Shown in pieces: positions 45,088 to 53,843 of a stretch of 64,000 nt of DNA. This stretch comes from Saccharicrinis sp963677655 (GTDB lineage Bacteria; Bacteroidota; Bacteroidia; Bacteroidales; Marinilabiliaceae): the NCBI GenBank assembly GCA_963677655.1, contig OY782088.1; one strand, given 5' to 3'. Every line of letters starts with the position of its first letter. Position 1 is the stretch's first letter. The translations under genes were made by a program, and so were the position numbers. A model generated the notes under the pieces. It did no database searches and was not told the origin of the DNA. It saw only the letters and a program-made list of their open reading frames with translations.

Positions 45088-45657
45088 TTAATTTTTTTTC
45101 AAAAAATGTGATATTTTTTTCTGAAGGTTCGTCTTAGCCCTTTGTAATAAGGACTCCACAGCTCCTTCTGTAATTTGCATAATGGCCGCAATTTCTTTTT
45201 GCGGGAGCTCTTCATACTTACTTAAAATAAAAGCTGTTTTTTGTTTATCAGATAAGCTTTCAATGGCTTTTGAAATGATTTCGGTATGCTCATTTGTAAT
45301 TAAAATATCTTCAGGATTAGAATAATCAGAAATCTGAATCTGAGGTTTTGATGTTAATGAATCAAGTGCACTCTCTATTCTGTCAAATAGGTTTCCTTTC
45401 TTTTTTCTCAGATGATTCAGGGTGATATTAATAGCAATACGATAAATCCAGGTTGAAAAAGCAGCTTTAAACTGAAATTGATTTAGTTTTTGATAAGCAT
45501 GAATAAAGGTTTCCTGGGTTAGATCGTTTGCATCGTCTTCACAGTGTACATACCCCATACAGGTACGAAAAATCTGATCCTGATATTTTTCAACCAGAAA
45601 TCTATATTGGTCTTTTTTGCCAGCAATTATTTCTTTAATTATGTCGTAGTCAGACAT
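45088..45657 (-). CDS. ECF-family RNA polymerase sigma factor
   Basis: 189 residues. Region 2 is seen at QDQIFRTCMGYVHCEDDANDLTQETFIHAYQKL and FSTWIYRIAINITLNHLRKKK; region 4 at LSDKQKTAFILSKYEELPQKEIAAIMQITEGAVESLLQRA. No region 3 is present, as in ECF factors. It heads the sigma/anti-sigma/Spy-like operon and probably directs an envelope-stress regulon. Whether it reads the leader-element genes is not known; its own upstream region lacks the element. Confidence 0.92.
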   Translation of the reverse strand: MSDYDIIKEIIAGKKDQYRFLVEKYQDQIFRTCMGYVHCEDDANDLTQETFIHAYQKLNQFQFKAAFSTWIYRIAINITLNHLRKKKGNLFDRIESALDSLTSKPQIQISDYSNPEDILITNEHTEIISKAIESLSDKQKTAFILSKYEELPQKEIAAIMQITEGAVESLLQRAKTNLQKKISHFLKKN

Positions 45658-45769
45658 TCTAGGAAGATTTTTCTTTATGCTAAACTAAAATTAGTATTTA
45701 TTAATTACAAAACTGATAATTATTAAGCACAAAATAATTGTAAAGAAATAAGATGGGGTAACCTTAATC

Positions 45770-47407
45770 TTAATTTATGACCTCGTATAAGGTAATTTTT
45801 AATCGCTTTCTTGAAGATCCAAACTTTCCAATTGGATTATTTAAATTGAACTTATCAATTGCATTGATGTCCAAAATGTTATTAAGACTATCTAATTTGT
45901 TTTGTTCTAGTTTATTGGATAATATCCAGTATTTTTCGTCTTCAGGAAAAACTATTGAATCATTGATTATCTCTAATCGTTTAATTTTATCACCATATTG
46001 CCAAATAATTTCCGGAGAAATGTGTTTGTATCCATATACATTCAGTTTTTTATCAGAAGCCAACTCTTTTAAATGATCTATAGGCCTGTAATTCGGACTT
46101 TCTACATTTTTAGTGAGCGGTATAAGTAAATTGGCCAGGATTATAAATTGTAGGATACTGCCTATAATAGCATTATTTATCTTTTTCTTCCTTAGGCTTA
46201 GTATTGTATATATTCCGATATAAATAAGTAAGCAAGAGAGGATGAGAAACGAAATATTGTAAAGAGGAAGACTATGCTCATTAATAAAATATATTTCAGC
46301 CAATATAGGTGCAATTATTGAAATGACAGATATAATAATAAAGTGAATGTTAATAGGAAGTTTTTCCCATTTGTGTTTTAGCTGCGTGTAATTATCGGCT
46401 AAATAATTCAGATAAAAGCCAATTGTAAATGAAAGTGGAATTAAAGCAGGAACAACATATCTTGTTTTCTTTTCTGGTACTATTGATAACAAAATTACCG
46501 ATAAAACAGTCCATAAAAACGCAAGCTTATATTCCTTGTTATCTTTAAAACTTTTGTTTGTGAAAAAGTATATCAGACTGAAAAAACCAGGTATAGTCCA
46601 TATACCATTTTGAACAAAAAAATCCCAGTAATAATAAAAAGGTTTTACGTTGTAACTACTCCAGTTCGATGTTTCTTTTTTAGTTATTGCTGAAAATGTA
46701 TCAGGATCTAATAATCGCACAGCGATAAACCAAAATGTTCCTACAATGACTGCGAGTAATATTAAAACGATTAAGTGCGATCGCTTTATAGAAATGGATT
46801 TTAAACCATAGACAATAAGGTATGATACAATAAATGGTAAGAATAAAGTATATAAAGAAACAGGTCCTTTACTTAAAAATGAAAAGCCAATTAATATTCC
46901 TGAAAGTATTGCATTTGCTATTTTGTTTGAATCAACTTTAGAAGCTTTTATCAGGTAATAAATCCCCATCAACATAAAACCATGAGTATAAATATCCCAA
47001 CTTCCTTCAATAGTAATAACCAGAATGTAAAGAGAAGTAACGCTAACTAAGGATGTAACTAGGTTAAGCTTACGGTTGTTCACAATAAGTTCCGATAGTT
47101 TAAAAACATATATTCCTAATAATAATACCATTAGCAATAAAGGCATCCGTAAAGCAAAAGTGCAGGATTTGCCAAAAAGCAAACCCGAAAAAGCAGTTAA
47201 CCATGTAGGTAAAGGAGGTTTTTGGTAGCGGGCAATTCCATTCATAGTTGTTAAAAACCAGTTACCATCGTTAATCATTTCTCTGGCGGTAATAAAATTG
47301 CGGGCTTCCATTATAGTAACGTCCAAATACAGAGCCAGAGGTAATAATGCAAATATTGATACTATTGCTATTGTTTTATAAGGATATTTATTAGCTATTT
47401 TAAACAT
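45770..47407 (-). CDS. GT39-family (ArnT-like) membrane glycosyltransferase
   Basis: 545 residues with many hydrophobic segments. The first periplasmic loop reads EARNFITAREMINDGNWFLTT...ARYQKPPLPTWLTA, the GT39/PMT pattern with the acidic residue and KPP. ArnT-type enzymes transfer a sugar from undecaprenyl phosphate to lipid A. The start abuts the LAB_N gene stop (1 nt), and a GT2 gene heads the operon, matching an ArnC-then-ArnT scheme. The exact sugar is unknown. Confidence 0.85.
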   Translation of the reverse strand: MFKIANKYPYKTIAIVSIFALLPLALYLDVTIMEARNFITAREMINDGNWFLTTMNGIARYQKPPLPTWLTAFSGLLFGKSCTFALRMPLLLMVLLLGIYVFKLSELIVNNRKLNLVTSLVSVTSLYILVITIEGSWDIYTHGFMLMGIYYLIKASKVDSNKIANAILSGILIGFSFLSKGPVSLYTLFLPFIVSYLIVYGLKSISIKRSHLIVLILLAVIVGTFWFIAVRLLDPDTFSAITKKETSNWSSYNVKPFYYYWDFFVQNGIWTIPGFFSLIYFFTNKSFKDNKEYKLAFLWTVLSVILLSIVPEKKTRYVVPALIPLSFTIGFYLNYLADNYTQLKHKWEKLPINIHFIIISVISIIAPILAEIYFINEHSLPLYNISFLILSCLLIYIGIYTILSLRKKKINNAIIGSILQFIILANLLIPLTKNVESPNYRPIDHLKELASDKKLNVYGYKHISPEIIWQYGDKIKRLEIINDSIVFPEDEKYWILSNKLEQNKLDSLNNILDINAIDKFNLNNPIGKFGSSRKRLKITLYEVIN

Positions 47408-48028
47408 CTACTTGTGCTTATAGTATATAATTATATTTCGTGTATAAATTATAAATCCGAACATTTGTCCGGTAAATAGAACAATATCTTTTCTGAAAAT
47501 TGCATAAATAATAATCAGTAATGCACCAATAAAACTTAAGAACCAGAATACGATTGGAAGATGTGATTCTTTTCTTTTTTCAGAATAAATCCACTGAATT
47601 ATAAATCGGAAATTAAAAGTGATTTGAGAAATGACTCCTAATGATAAAAGCCAAAAAGGAATGTTTTCATTTTTAAATAGCTGCTCAATATCCAGCTCAT
47701 TGTTGTTGAAGTAATAAGCAGTAATAAGCAGGGGAAATAAAAGTATGATAACACGAACAACAGCAGGGAATTTTTTCCATTTATTTTGTAATTGCAGATT
47801 CCGGATATAAATAAAGTAATTTAATCCCTGACCTAACATTATAGCAAAATCTTTACGTAAATCACCGTAAATAAATAATAGGATTGAACCAAATAAACTA
47901 AAAAACCAAAAAATAGAAGGAGTGGTAACTTCTTTCTTTTTTTCGGAGGTAATCCATTGAATAATTAGCCTTAAAGAAAATAGAATCTGAGCTGTAAAAC
48001 CAATACTTAAAACAATTGCGTTGTTCAT
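47408..48028 (-). CDS. Membrane protein with two lipid-A-disaccharide-synthase N-terminal (LAB_N) domains
   Basis: 206 residues. The LAB_N unit occurs twice: IGFTAQILFSLRLIIQWITSEKKK...PSIFWFFSLFGSILLFIYGDLRKDFAIMLGQ and LGVISQITFNFRFIIQWIYSEKRK...PIVFWFLSFIGALLIIIYAIFRKDIVLFTGQ. The domain normally appears once and is associated with lipid A or undecaprenyl-linked sugar genes. The doubling gives about six helices. Sits between the GT2 (5 nt upstream) and GT39 genes; it may flip or present the lipid-linked sugar. Confidence 0.85.
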   Translation of the reverse strand: MNNAIVLSIGFTAQILFSLRLIIQWITSEKKKEVTTPSIFWFFSLFGSILLFIYGDLRKDFAIMLGQGLNYFIYIRNLQLQNKWKKFPAVVRVIILLFPLLITAYYFNNNELDIEQLFKNENIPFWLLSLGVISQITFNFRFIIQWIYSEKRKESHLPIVFWFLSFIGALLIIIYAIFRKDIVLFTGQMFGFIIYTRNIIIYYKHK

Positions 48029-48033
48029 TATTA

Positions 48034-48741
48034 TTACTTCACAATGTTATAGTTAATATATTTTTTCTTCATCCATAAATACGCAAAACAATCTAATAAA
48101 GGACCGATTAATCTATTGGATAATCCAAATTTTGCTTCTCCTGCTATTCGTGGAAAATGTTGAACAGGTACTTGCTTTATTTTACCTTTTTGTAATAAAA
48201 TCATGGCAGGTAAGAAGCGATGTAAACCTTTAAACATTGGTATTTTCTTAGCATTTTCTGTTCTGATAATTTTTAGTGGACATCCTGTATCCACAACACC
48301 ATCATGAGTAAATGCTTTTCTGAATGAATTAGCAAATTTGGATGAAAATCTTTTAACAAAGCCATCGTTTCTGGTCGCTCTAATACCTGTTACAATCTCA
48401 TATTCATCAGTATATTGAAGTAAAAGATTAAAATCTTCAGGTGCAGTTTGTAGGTCAGAATCAATATAGCCGGTAAGTTCTGTATCTGAAGTATCAAATC
48501 CCGCTTTTATTGCTGCACTAAGTCCATTGTTTTTAGTAAAAGTAATATTCTGAAAATCCTCCTGTCTGTTACAAATTTCATCAATTAATATTTGGCTTTT
48601 ATCTGTTGAACCATCGTTAACAAATAAAATTTTAGTAGGTACTTTTGCTATTTTTAAATATTTTGAGAGTTCTTCTTCAACTCTAAGTAAGTTTTCTTCT
48701 TCGTTGTATACAGGAACTATTATAGTGAATCTATAATCCAT
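48034..48741 (-). CDS. GT2 glycosyltransferase (DPM1/ArnC-like)
   Basis: 235 residues. GT-A fold with FTIIVPVYNEEENL at the N-terminus, FVNDGSTDKSQ near 40, and the DXD-type GYIDSDLQTAPED near 92. No C-terminal membrane pair, so it resembles soluble DPM1-type enzymes that charge undecaprenyl phosphate with a sugar. First gene of the GT2/LAB_N/GT39 operon and probable supplier of its lipid-linked donor. Confidence 0.88.
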   Translation of the reverse strand: MDYRFTIIVPVYNEEENLLRVEEELSKYLKIAKVPTKILFVNDGSTDKSQILIDEICNRQEDFQNITFTKNNGLSAAIKAGFDTSDTELTGYIDSDLQTAPEDFNLLLQYTDEYEIVTGIRATRNDGFVKRFSSKFANSFRKAFTHDGVVDTGCPLKIIRTENAKKIPMFKGLHRFLPAMILLQKGKIKQVPVQHFPRIAGEAKFGLSNRLIGPLLDCFAYLWMKKKYINYNIVK

Positions 48742-49196
48742 AGTAATATAAATTATTATATAGATGTATTTGCGTTTTATTGTGTATATAAATTAATGCT
48801 TATATACATACAATAAGCTTTTAAATTTGAGCGTAAAGATATCTAATTATACAAATGTATGCTTAAATAAGTTAATATTAACTTTATTATTTCTTATTAA
48901 AGAATTTAAGTTGGGCATGTATTTAGTTGTTTATTAGTACATATAAAGTGAAGTTAAAATTAAGTTAAGATTAAAAAGTATGCATTTACTAGTCCTATTG
49001 GAGTCGTTATTTAGTTTCAATCGTGAGTTTAATCGAATAAAAGTTAATAGCGATCGATAAAGAATTATAGAGAAAACTAATTTGAAAGGGAAGTAGATTA
49101 ATTGAATGTATTGTTTGAATTTATTTTTATGATTTGTTAACATGTGTATTAATGTACAGATAGACAGGGTTTTGCATGTTGATGGTATTCTTATGA
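48742..49196. other. Intergenic, upstream of the tandem repeat
   Basis: No gene. AT-rich. The 110 bp before 49197 are about 60% similar to the sequence before 49628, so the duplication is older and wider than its near-identical core. A palindromic word AGTCC...GGAGTCG occurs near 48992. Confidence 0.4.
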
Positions 49197-49427
49197 GTAA
49201 TTTTAGTCAAACATTTTAGGTTATTCATCGTATCAGAAAGTGGATTGATCAAAAAATAGAATTAAGGATTTAAAATTATTAGCTATGATTAGTTGGGTAT
49301 TGTAAGAGTAATAAATATCATTTGGAAATAAAGGACGAATGATTTGTAGGGTTGGTATTTATTACATTTGAAGGGGAGTTTAAAAAAAATGGCAACATAA
49401 GTTTATGTTGCCATTTTTTTTATCAAA
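49197..49427. repeat. 231-bp noncoding tandem duplicate, copy 1, ending in a hairpin
   Basis: Differs from the copy at 49628-49858 at three positions only; the period is 431 bp. Ends with AAAAAAATGGCAACATAA-GT-TTATGTTGCCATTTTTTT, a strong terminator-like hairpin on both strands. TTTG (49343) and TACATTTG (49363) look like promoter boxes with a short 20-nt start-to-start spacing, pointing into the hairpin. No ORF. Confidence 0.85.
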
Positions 49428-49627
49428 TATTTTTGTCATAAATAATTAAGTTATTTGTTTCAGTCAAAAGACTATGTATAAACATTTTTATTGATTTACA
49501 TGGAAAATAATTATTTAAAGAGAATGGATTAATTGAAACAATTGTTTGAATTGGTTTTTAAGATATGTTAACACATGTCTTAATGTTTTGAAAAACAGTA
49601 TTATGCATAATGGTAGTGTTGTTGTGG

Positions 49628-49858
49628 GTAATTTTAGTCAAACATTTTAGGTTATTCATCGTATCAGAAAGTGGATTGATCAAAAAATAGAATTAAGGAT
49701 TTAAAATTATTAGCTATGATTAGTTGGGTATTGTAAGAGTAATAAATATCATTTGGAAATAAAGGACGAATGATTTGTAGGGTTGATATTTATTACATTT
49801 GAAGGGGAGTTTAAAAAAAATGGCAACATGAGTTTATGTTGCCATTTTTTTTGTCAAA
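49628..49858. repeat. 231-bp noncoding tandem duplicate, copy 2
   Basis: Near-identical to 49197-49427. One of the three differences (A to G in the hairpin arm) converts an A-U pair to G-U, so the stem survives in plus-strand RNA but would be an A-C mismatch in minus-strand RNA. It ends 154 bp before the PAS sensor gene. Confidence 0.85.
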
Positions 49859-50012
49859 ATTTTAATTGTCTTTCTGTAAGGGGGTTCGTTGTTTCATGTA
49901 AAAAGCTTTACATGTATAATGTTTTTTCGTAAATTGAGTACTAGATAGTTGAAATATGTCAATTATCGGACATTTCATAGAGCATTAATTTATAAACCTA
50001 ATTCTAGATCTT

Positions 50013-51086
50013 ATGAAAGAAACTGCATTTGTTAAAAGACAATATATCTCAAAGGTTTTATTATTCTGTTTTTTAGTTTGGATATTAGATTCACTTATGG
50101 ATTATGTTTTTTTTAGCAATAATGAGAGATTTTTAGATATAGCCTTTTTACAAGTACCTTATATAGAATTGTATCATCGAATAATATTTGTGATTTTGAT
50201 TTTTATATATGGTATTGTACATGGCAATAATTTATTTCGACACAAACAAAAGAATTCCGAATTACAAAAACTAAATGATGAGTTGTTATTAAAGAAAAAA
50301 CAGCTTATTAAAACAAATGATGAATTGTCTTATATGAATCACAGATTCATTAAATATCTGGATAATTCACCATATGGTATAATTGTATTACACTCCGACA
50401 ATAGGGTTTTTGAGGTGAATTTAGAGATGAGCAGATTAATGAACTGTAAAAAGGATGAACTGGAACAATTATCTTTTGAGGATTTTATCCCAGATTTTGC
50501 CAGGAAAATAGCTGCTAATTTGCTTGATGAAGTTGATAGAGAAGGAAAAGCTTTTGCTGATATTCCATATGTGACGAAGTATAAGAAAATTCGTTTCTGG
50601 AAGGTGAAGGCTGTTAAATTGGATGGAGGTAAAAAAGTTGTTTTCGTAACAGATATAACACAAAGGCTGGAAGATGATAAGAACATTAAAGAGAGTGAAA
50701 ATAGGTTTCATGCTATATTAAATGATATTGAAAATGTTGCAGTTCAGGGGTATGATAAAGAACGTAATGTAATCTATTGGAATAGAGCTAGTGAATTATT
50801 ATATGGATATACAGAAAAAGAAGCTAAAGGTAAAAAACTTGAAGACCTTATTATTCCTGATGAAATGAGAGATGGAGTTATTGCCGGTGTTGAGAATTGG
50901 CATGAAAACAATGAACCGATACCTCATGGAAAACTTACTTTAAAAGGAAAAAATGGAAAGCCTGTTCGTGTATATTCAAATCATGTAATGATTAAAAAAT
51001 TAAATGGTAAAAAAGAAATGTTTTGTATTGATATTGAATTGCAAGGTCACAAGGTAGAAAAAGAAACAATTGATTTAAAAAGATAA
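50013..51086 (+). CDS. Membrane PAS-domain sensor without a kinase domain
   Basis: 357 residues. Two N-terminal helices (ISKVLLFCFLVWILDSLMDYVFF and IIFVILIFIYGIVHG) are followed by a coiled coil (KNSELQKLNDELLLKKKQLIK), PAS 1 at ~110-215 (FIKYLDNSPYGIIVLHSDNRVFEVN) and PAS 2 at ~230-345 (VAVQGYDKERNVIYWNRASELLYGYTEKEAKG). It ends after PAS 2 with no kinase, GGDEF or HTH output. A frame break is not seen, so it may be a natural stand-alone sensor. An IS lies between it and its terminator but does not cut the gene. Confidence 0.85.
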   Translation: MKETAFVKRQYISKVLLFCFLVWILDSLMDYVFFSNNERFLDIAFLQVPYIELYHRIIFVILIFIYGIVHGNNLFRHKQKNSELQKLNDELLLKKKQLIKTNDELSYMNHRFIKYLDNSPYGIIVLHSDNRVFEVNLEMSRLMNCKKDELEQLSFEDFIPDFARKIAANLLDEVDREGKAFADIPYVTKYKKIRFWKVKAVKLDGGKKVVFVTDITQRLEDDKNIKESENRFHAILNDIENVAVQGYDKERNVIYWNRASELLYGYTEKEAKGKKLEDLIIPDEMRDGVIAGVENWHENNEPIPHGKLTLKGKNGKPVRVYSNHVMIKKLNGKKEMFCIDIELQGHKVEKETIDLKR

Positions 51087-51145
51087 AAATATATGAGGAT
51101 ATAATATGAATCTCAAAATGTGCAAATAACTATCTGTTTTTAAGT

Positions 51146-51155
51146 AGGGTTTGAT
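51146..51155. repeat. Target-site duplication, left
   Basis: AGGGTTTGAT, matching 52367-52376. Confidence 0.85.
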
Positions 51156-52253
51156 CTAAGTACATGACAAAACTTTATAACATTCACATAAATCATTGTT
51201 GTTAATTGGATTACTTAATGCATGAGCAATTCTGATTAAACCATATTTAAAGAAACTATAAGCCCTTCTACCATGTTTTTTCACCCTGATCGGCTTAATG
51301 TTCTCATGTTTGTCAATCCCTGCTAAATATACCCAAACAAAAGCAATTGATACAACAGCCAAAAGTTTAGCAATGCGTTCCAAGTCTGTCAAATGGGTAT
51401 CTTCAAGGTTAAAGCCACTGGATTTCATGGCTCTAAACATGGTTTCGATCTGCCATCGCTCTTTATAATTAATCAAAGCCTGATCATATTGATTAAACGA
51501 AGCGATAATGGTAAATTCTACTTTGCCAGTGATTTTATTAAAGGATTTTGCTCCAGATAAGTATACTAGATTCTTACCTAGATAATAGAGTTTATCACAA
51601 TGTTTGTAAGACCCAATTTTCATATTATTGAACAGCCAAAAGGCCTTTATAGGAGTTTTGCCATGACGATGCACCATCATATTGTTCCGGATGCGAATGT
51701 AAAATGGAATATTTTGACGAATAAGATTTTCAAACCATTCTTCGCCTATAAATTCCCTATCCGCCATAAAAGCTTTAATATTTTGGGTACCAAAGAACTG
51801 AACATATGTGTCCAACACCTCTTTTCGCTCCAAGGCATTGGAATTACCTCTTTTTGGAAGGAGTTTCCATATCAACGGAATAGAAACTCCTTTGTAACAA
51901 ACGCTCAGCATCAGTATGTTGATATCGGTTTTGCCAAACTTCCAATTGGTTCTGTCCATGCTAAGCATATAAGGAGGCTCATCTGGCAATAAACTATAAA
52001 TTAAACGTGTAAATATCAGTGGGTCAAAGGAAAATTCAGAAAAGAACCGTTGCACTCGCCGTAGGCTTGATTCATGCTCTACACTAGAACTAAAACCTTG
52101 AGCAAGTTTTACATATGAAACGGTTTGGAATTTTATCATGCTATTGATAATAATGAGCAAGCATTTAATCCTTGCCTTGTGCCAATTGGTTGTTGCCTTG
52201 AACAACTCAAATAATTGAGTATTTTTACTGTCTACCTTGGTATTCGTATGCAT
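51156..52253 (-). CDS. IS4-family DDE transposase
   Basis: 365 residues. Catalytic residues: Asp in MLSMDRTNWKFG near 99, Asp in FMADREFIGEEW near 160, and Glu in YKERWQIETMFRAMK near 262, which fits Y-(2)-R-(3)-E-(6)-K. It is a different subgroup from the transposase at 11415-12611, with different terminal repeats. The frame is intact. Confidence 0.94.
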   Translation of the reverse strand: MHTNTKVDSKNTQLFELFKATTNWHKARIKCLLIIINSMIKFQTVSYVKLAQGFSSSVEHESSLRRVQRFFSEFSFDPLIFTRLIYSLLPDEPPYMLSMDRTNWKFGKTDINILMLSVCYKGVSIPLIWKLLPKRGNSNALERKEVLDTYVQFFGTQNIKAFMADREFIGEEWFENLIRQNIPFYIRIRNNMMVHRHGKTPIKAFWLFNNMKIGSYKHCDKLYYLGKNLVYLSGAKSFNKITGKVEFTIIASFNQYDQALINYKERWQIETMFRAMKSSGFNLEDTHLTDLERIAKLLAVVSIAFVWVYLAGIDKHENIKPIRVKKHGRRAYSFFKYGLIRIAHALSNPINNNDLCECYKVLSCT

Positions 52254-52366
52254 TACAAAATGATGTGAGAATCTTTTGTAAGATACTGAATATTAAGGTT
52301 TTAAGCAAGGAGATTGCGTGCTTATTTTGCTGATTTTCAATTATTTATAGTTTTGTCATGTACTAA
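51156..52366 (-). mobile_element. IS4-family insertion sequence (about 1211 bp)
   Basis: The ends are CTAAGTACATGACAAAACT at the left and, read inward from the right, TTAGTACATGACAAAACT; 16 bp from AGTACATG onward are identical. It is flanked by 10-bp direct repeats. The transposase stop codon lies in the left terminal bases. It separates the PAS gene (stop 51086) from its terminator at 52386. Confidence 0.88.
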
Positions 52367-52376
52367 AGGGTTTGAT
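52367..52376. repeat. Target-site duplication, right
   Basis: AGGGTTTGAT, identical to 51146-51155. Confidence 0.85.
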
Positions 52377-52385
52377 TTATATTTT

Positions 52386-52431
52386 AAAGGAGTACAAAAT
52401 CTATTAGAGAAGATTAGTACTCCTTTTTTTA
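52386..52431 (+). terminator. Terminator of the PAS gene, displaced by the IS
   Basis: AAAGGAGTAC pairs with GTACTCC and the following T-run. Before the IS insertion it lay about 70 nt after the PAS stop codon. Confidence 0.8.
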
Positions 52432-52513
52432 TTTGATATTAATTTATTTGCACGAAACTGTTTGCGTAACTACATTATTTTTTGGTTTTGAAAAATCAGC
52501 ATAGTCATGTTTA

Positions 52514-53133
52514 TTAATTGGCTTCACGTTGTTTTCTACGGTCAACTACTATTTTCTTATAATCTGCTATGCGTTGAGGATTGGATCTTAAAGCCGCAGT
52601 TAATAATTTATCTCTATTTAATTTATCGATATTCTCATTTGTATCACCACCTTTAACTTTTGTTCTTAATTCATTAAAAAAAGCATTAATCATAGGATCG
52701 TTATTGTTCTCATCAATTAAAAATTCTTTCATTTTATAAGGGTGGGTAATGCCAAATGACATAGCAAAATCTTTAACTTCTTTTTCGCTTTGCCAGGTAT
52801 GATAACTCAGTCTTAACCAGGTGTAACCTATGTTTAATTTAGCAATTCGTGCTTTGTCAAAATCATTGAACTCTGCCATCATTACTACAGCTAAAGAATC
52901 ACTATGATCTTTAATTCCTCCAGGATAAAACCCATATATTTTAATTGCCTTTTGAAATGTTTCCGAGTCAATGATTATATTATAATTATCGTCTAAATAT
53001 TTATAATTAATAGTAAAGAAGTCGGTATGTTTAATAATACTATCACACTTTGCTAAGAGAGCTTCTAAGTTTGGAATACTATCTTTTGTTGCGATTTTAT
53101 TTTGGGCGAAATTAATAGAAGTAATACACCCAT
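52514..53133 (-). pseudogene. Exported protein of unknown family, frameshifted in its signal peptide
   Basis: The apparent 122-residue ORF starting at 52882 is too short: its frame stays open upstream for another ~80 codons (KIYGFYPGGIKDHSDSLAVV-MMAEF...) with no ATG. A hydrophobic signal-like start, MGVLLLLI, lies in the other frame from the ATG at 53133. Restoring one T in the run near 53105-53112 would join them as MGVLLLLIFAQNKIATKDS..., a normal signal peptide ending in FAQ. The full protein would be about 205 residues. No domain recognised. Upstream, ATC AAA may replace an older ATG AAA start. Confidence 0.6.
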
Positions 53134-53252
53134 AGTTATAGTTTTGATATAGATTATATTGTAAAATATTAAATTGTTAGAGCGTTTGTTGGTGTTTAGT
53201 CTTGATTCAATTCAGTAAGATTATAGTTTAGAAAAACTACAAGCTAAAATTA

Positions 53253-53465
53253 TTACACTTTCTTTTTTATAGAGGAGGAAAGAAGAAGAAACAATAATGA
53301 TCCGATGATAGGAAATATCAACATGCAAAATATCCAAAACTCCGGATTCTTTATAATTGACCAATTCTTTTTTAATCGCACTAGTGAAATAATTAAAATT
53401 AATATTGAGCAAATTATTATTGCGTAAGCAATTAATACAGGGGTAGGTTCAATAAGAGATTTCAT
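53253..53465 (-). CDS. Small two-helix membrane protein with a PLDc_N-like motif
   Basis: 70 residues: helix 1 (VLIAYAIIICSILILIISLV), a basic loop (RLKKNW), helix 2 (FWIFCMLIFPIIGSLLFLLL), and a basic end (SSIKKKV). The W.F...IFPIIG.LLF pattern resembles the phospholipase D nuclease N-terminal (PLDc_N) domain, found alone in many small membrane proteins. Function unknown. Confidence 0.65.
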   Translation of the reverse strand: MKSLIEPTPVLIAYAIIICSILILIISLVRLKKNWSIIKNPEFWIFCMLIFPIIGSLLFLLLSSSIKKKV

Positions 53466-53623
53466 TTAATAAAAGTTTAATTTATCTATTTATAGTGAGC
53501 GACTATTTAATAATAAAATAGTCGCAGTGTCTTAATACAGGTATACTCATTTCAATGTTTTTAAATAGTACATTTTAACTATTAGGTAATAATGTAAATC
53601 AGGGGTTGAAAGTAATGGTTTAG

Positions 53624-53804
53624 AAGGCTGAAAGCCTGAAATATCACAACAAGGGGCATAGCCCCTTGTATTAGTCGATAAGTAAATCTCAGGCTGTAAG
53701 TCTGGAACTTATGTTAGATGTTTCAGACTTACAGCCTGTATGGGCATTTCGCTTAAGGCCTTGGGGTGATACCCCAAGTTATGATGTATAAGGCTTTCAG
53801 CCTT
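53624..53804. repeat. Five-hairpin repeat element, copy 2
   Basis: Same order as 38962-39141: AAGGCTGAAAGCCT; ACAAGGGGC/GCCCCTTGT; CAGGCTGTAAGTCTG which is the exact reverse complement of CAGACTTACAGCCTG 25 bp on; CTTGGGG/CCCCAAG; AAGGCTTTCAGCCTT. Loop bases vary between copies while the stems are kept. Confidence 0.85.
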
Positions 53805-53843
53805 TAGAATAGCGTAAGTCGAACACTAGATTCGAATCAATAG

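Noticed and set aside
48934..49143. 69-codon minus-strand ORF in the intergenic region
   Set aside because: No family resemblance, no clear ribosome site, and the homologous upstream flank of the second repeat copy does not keep it open.
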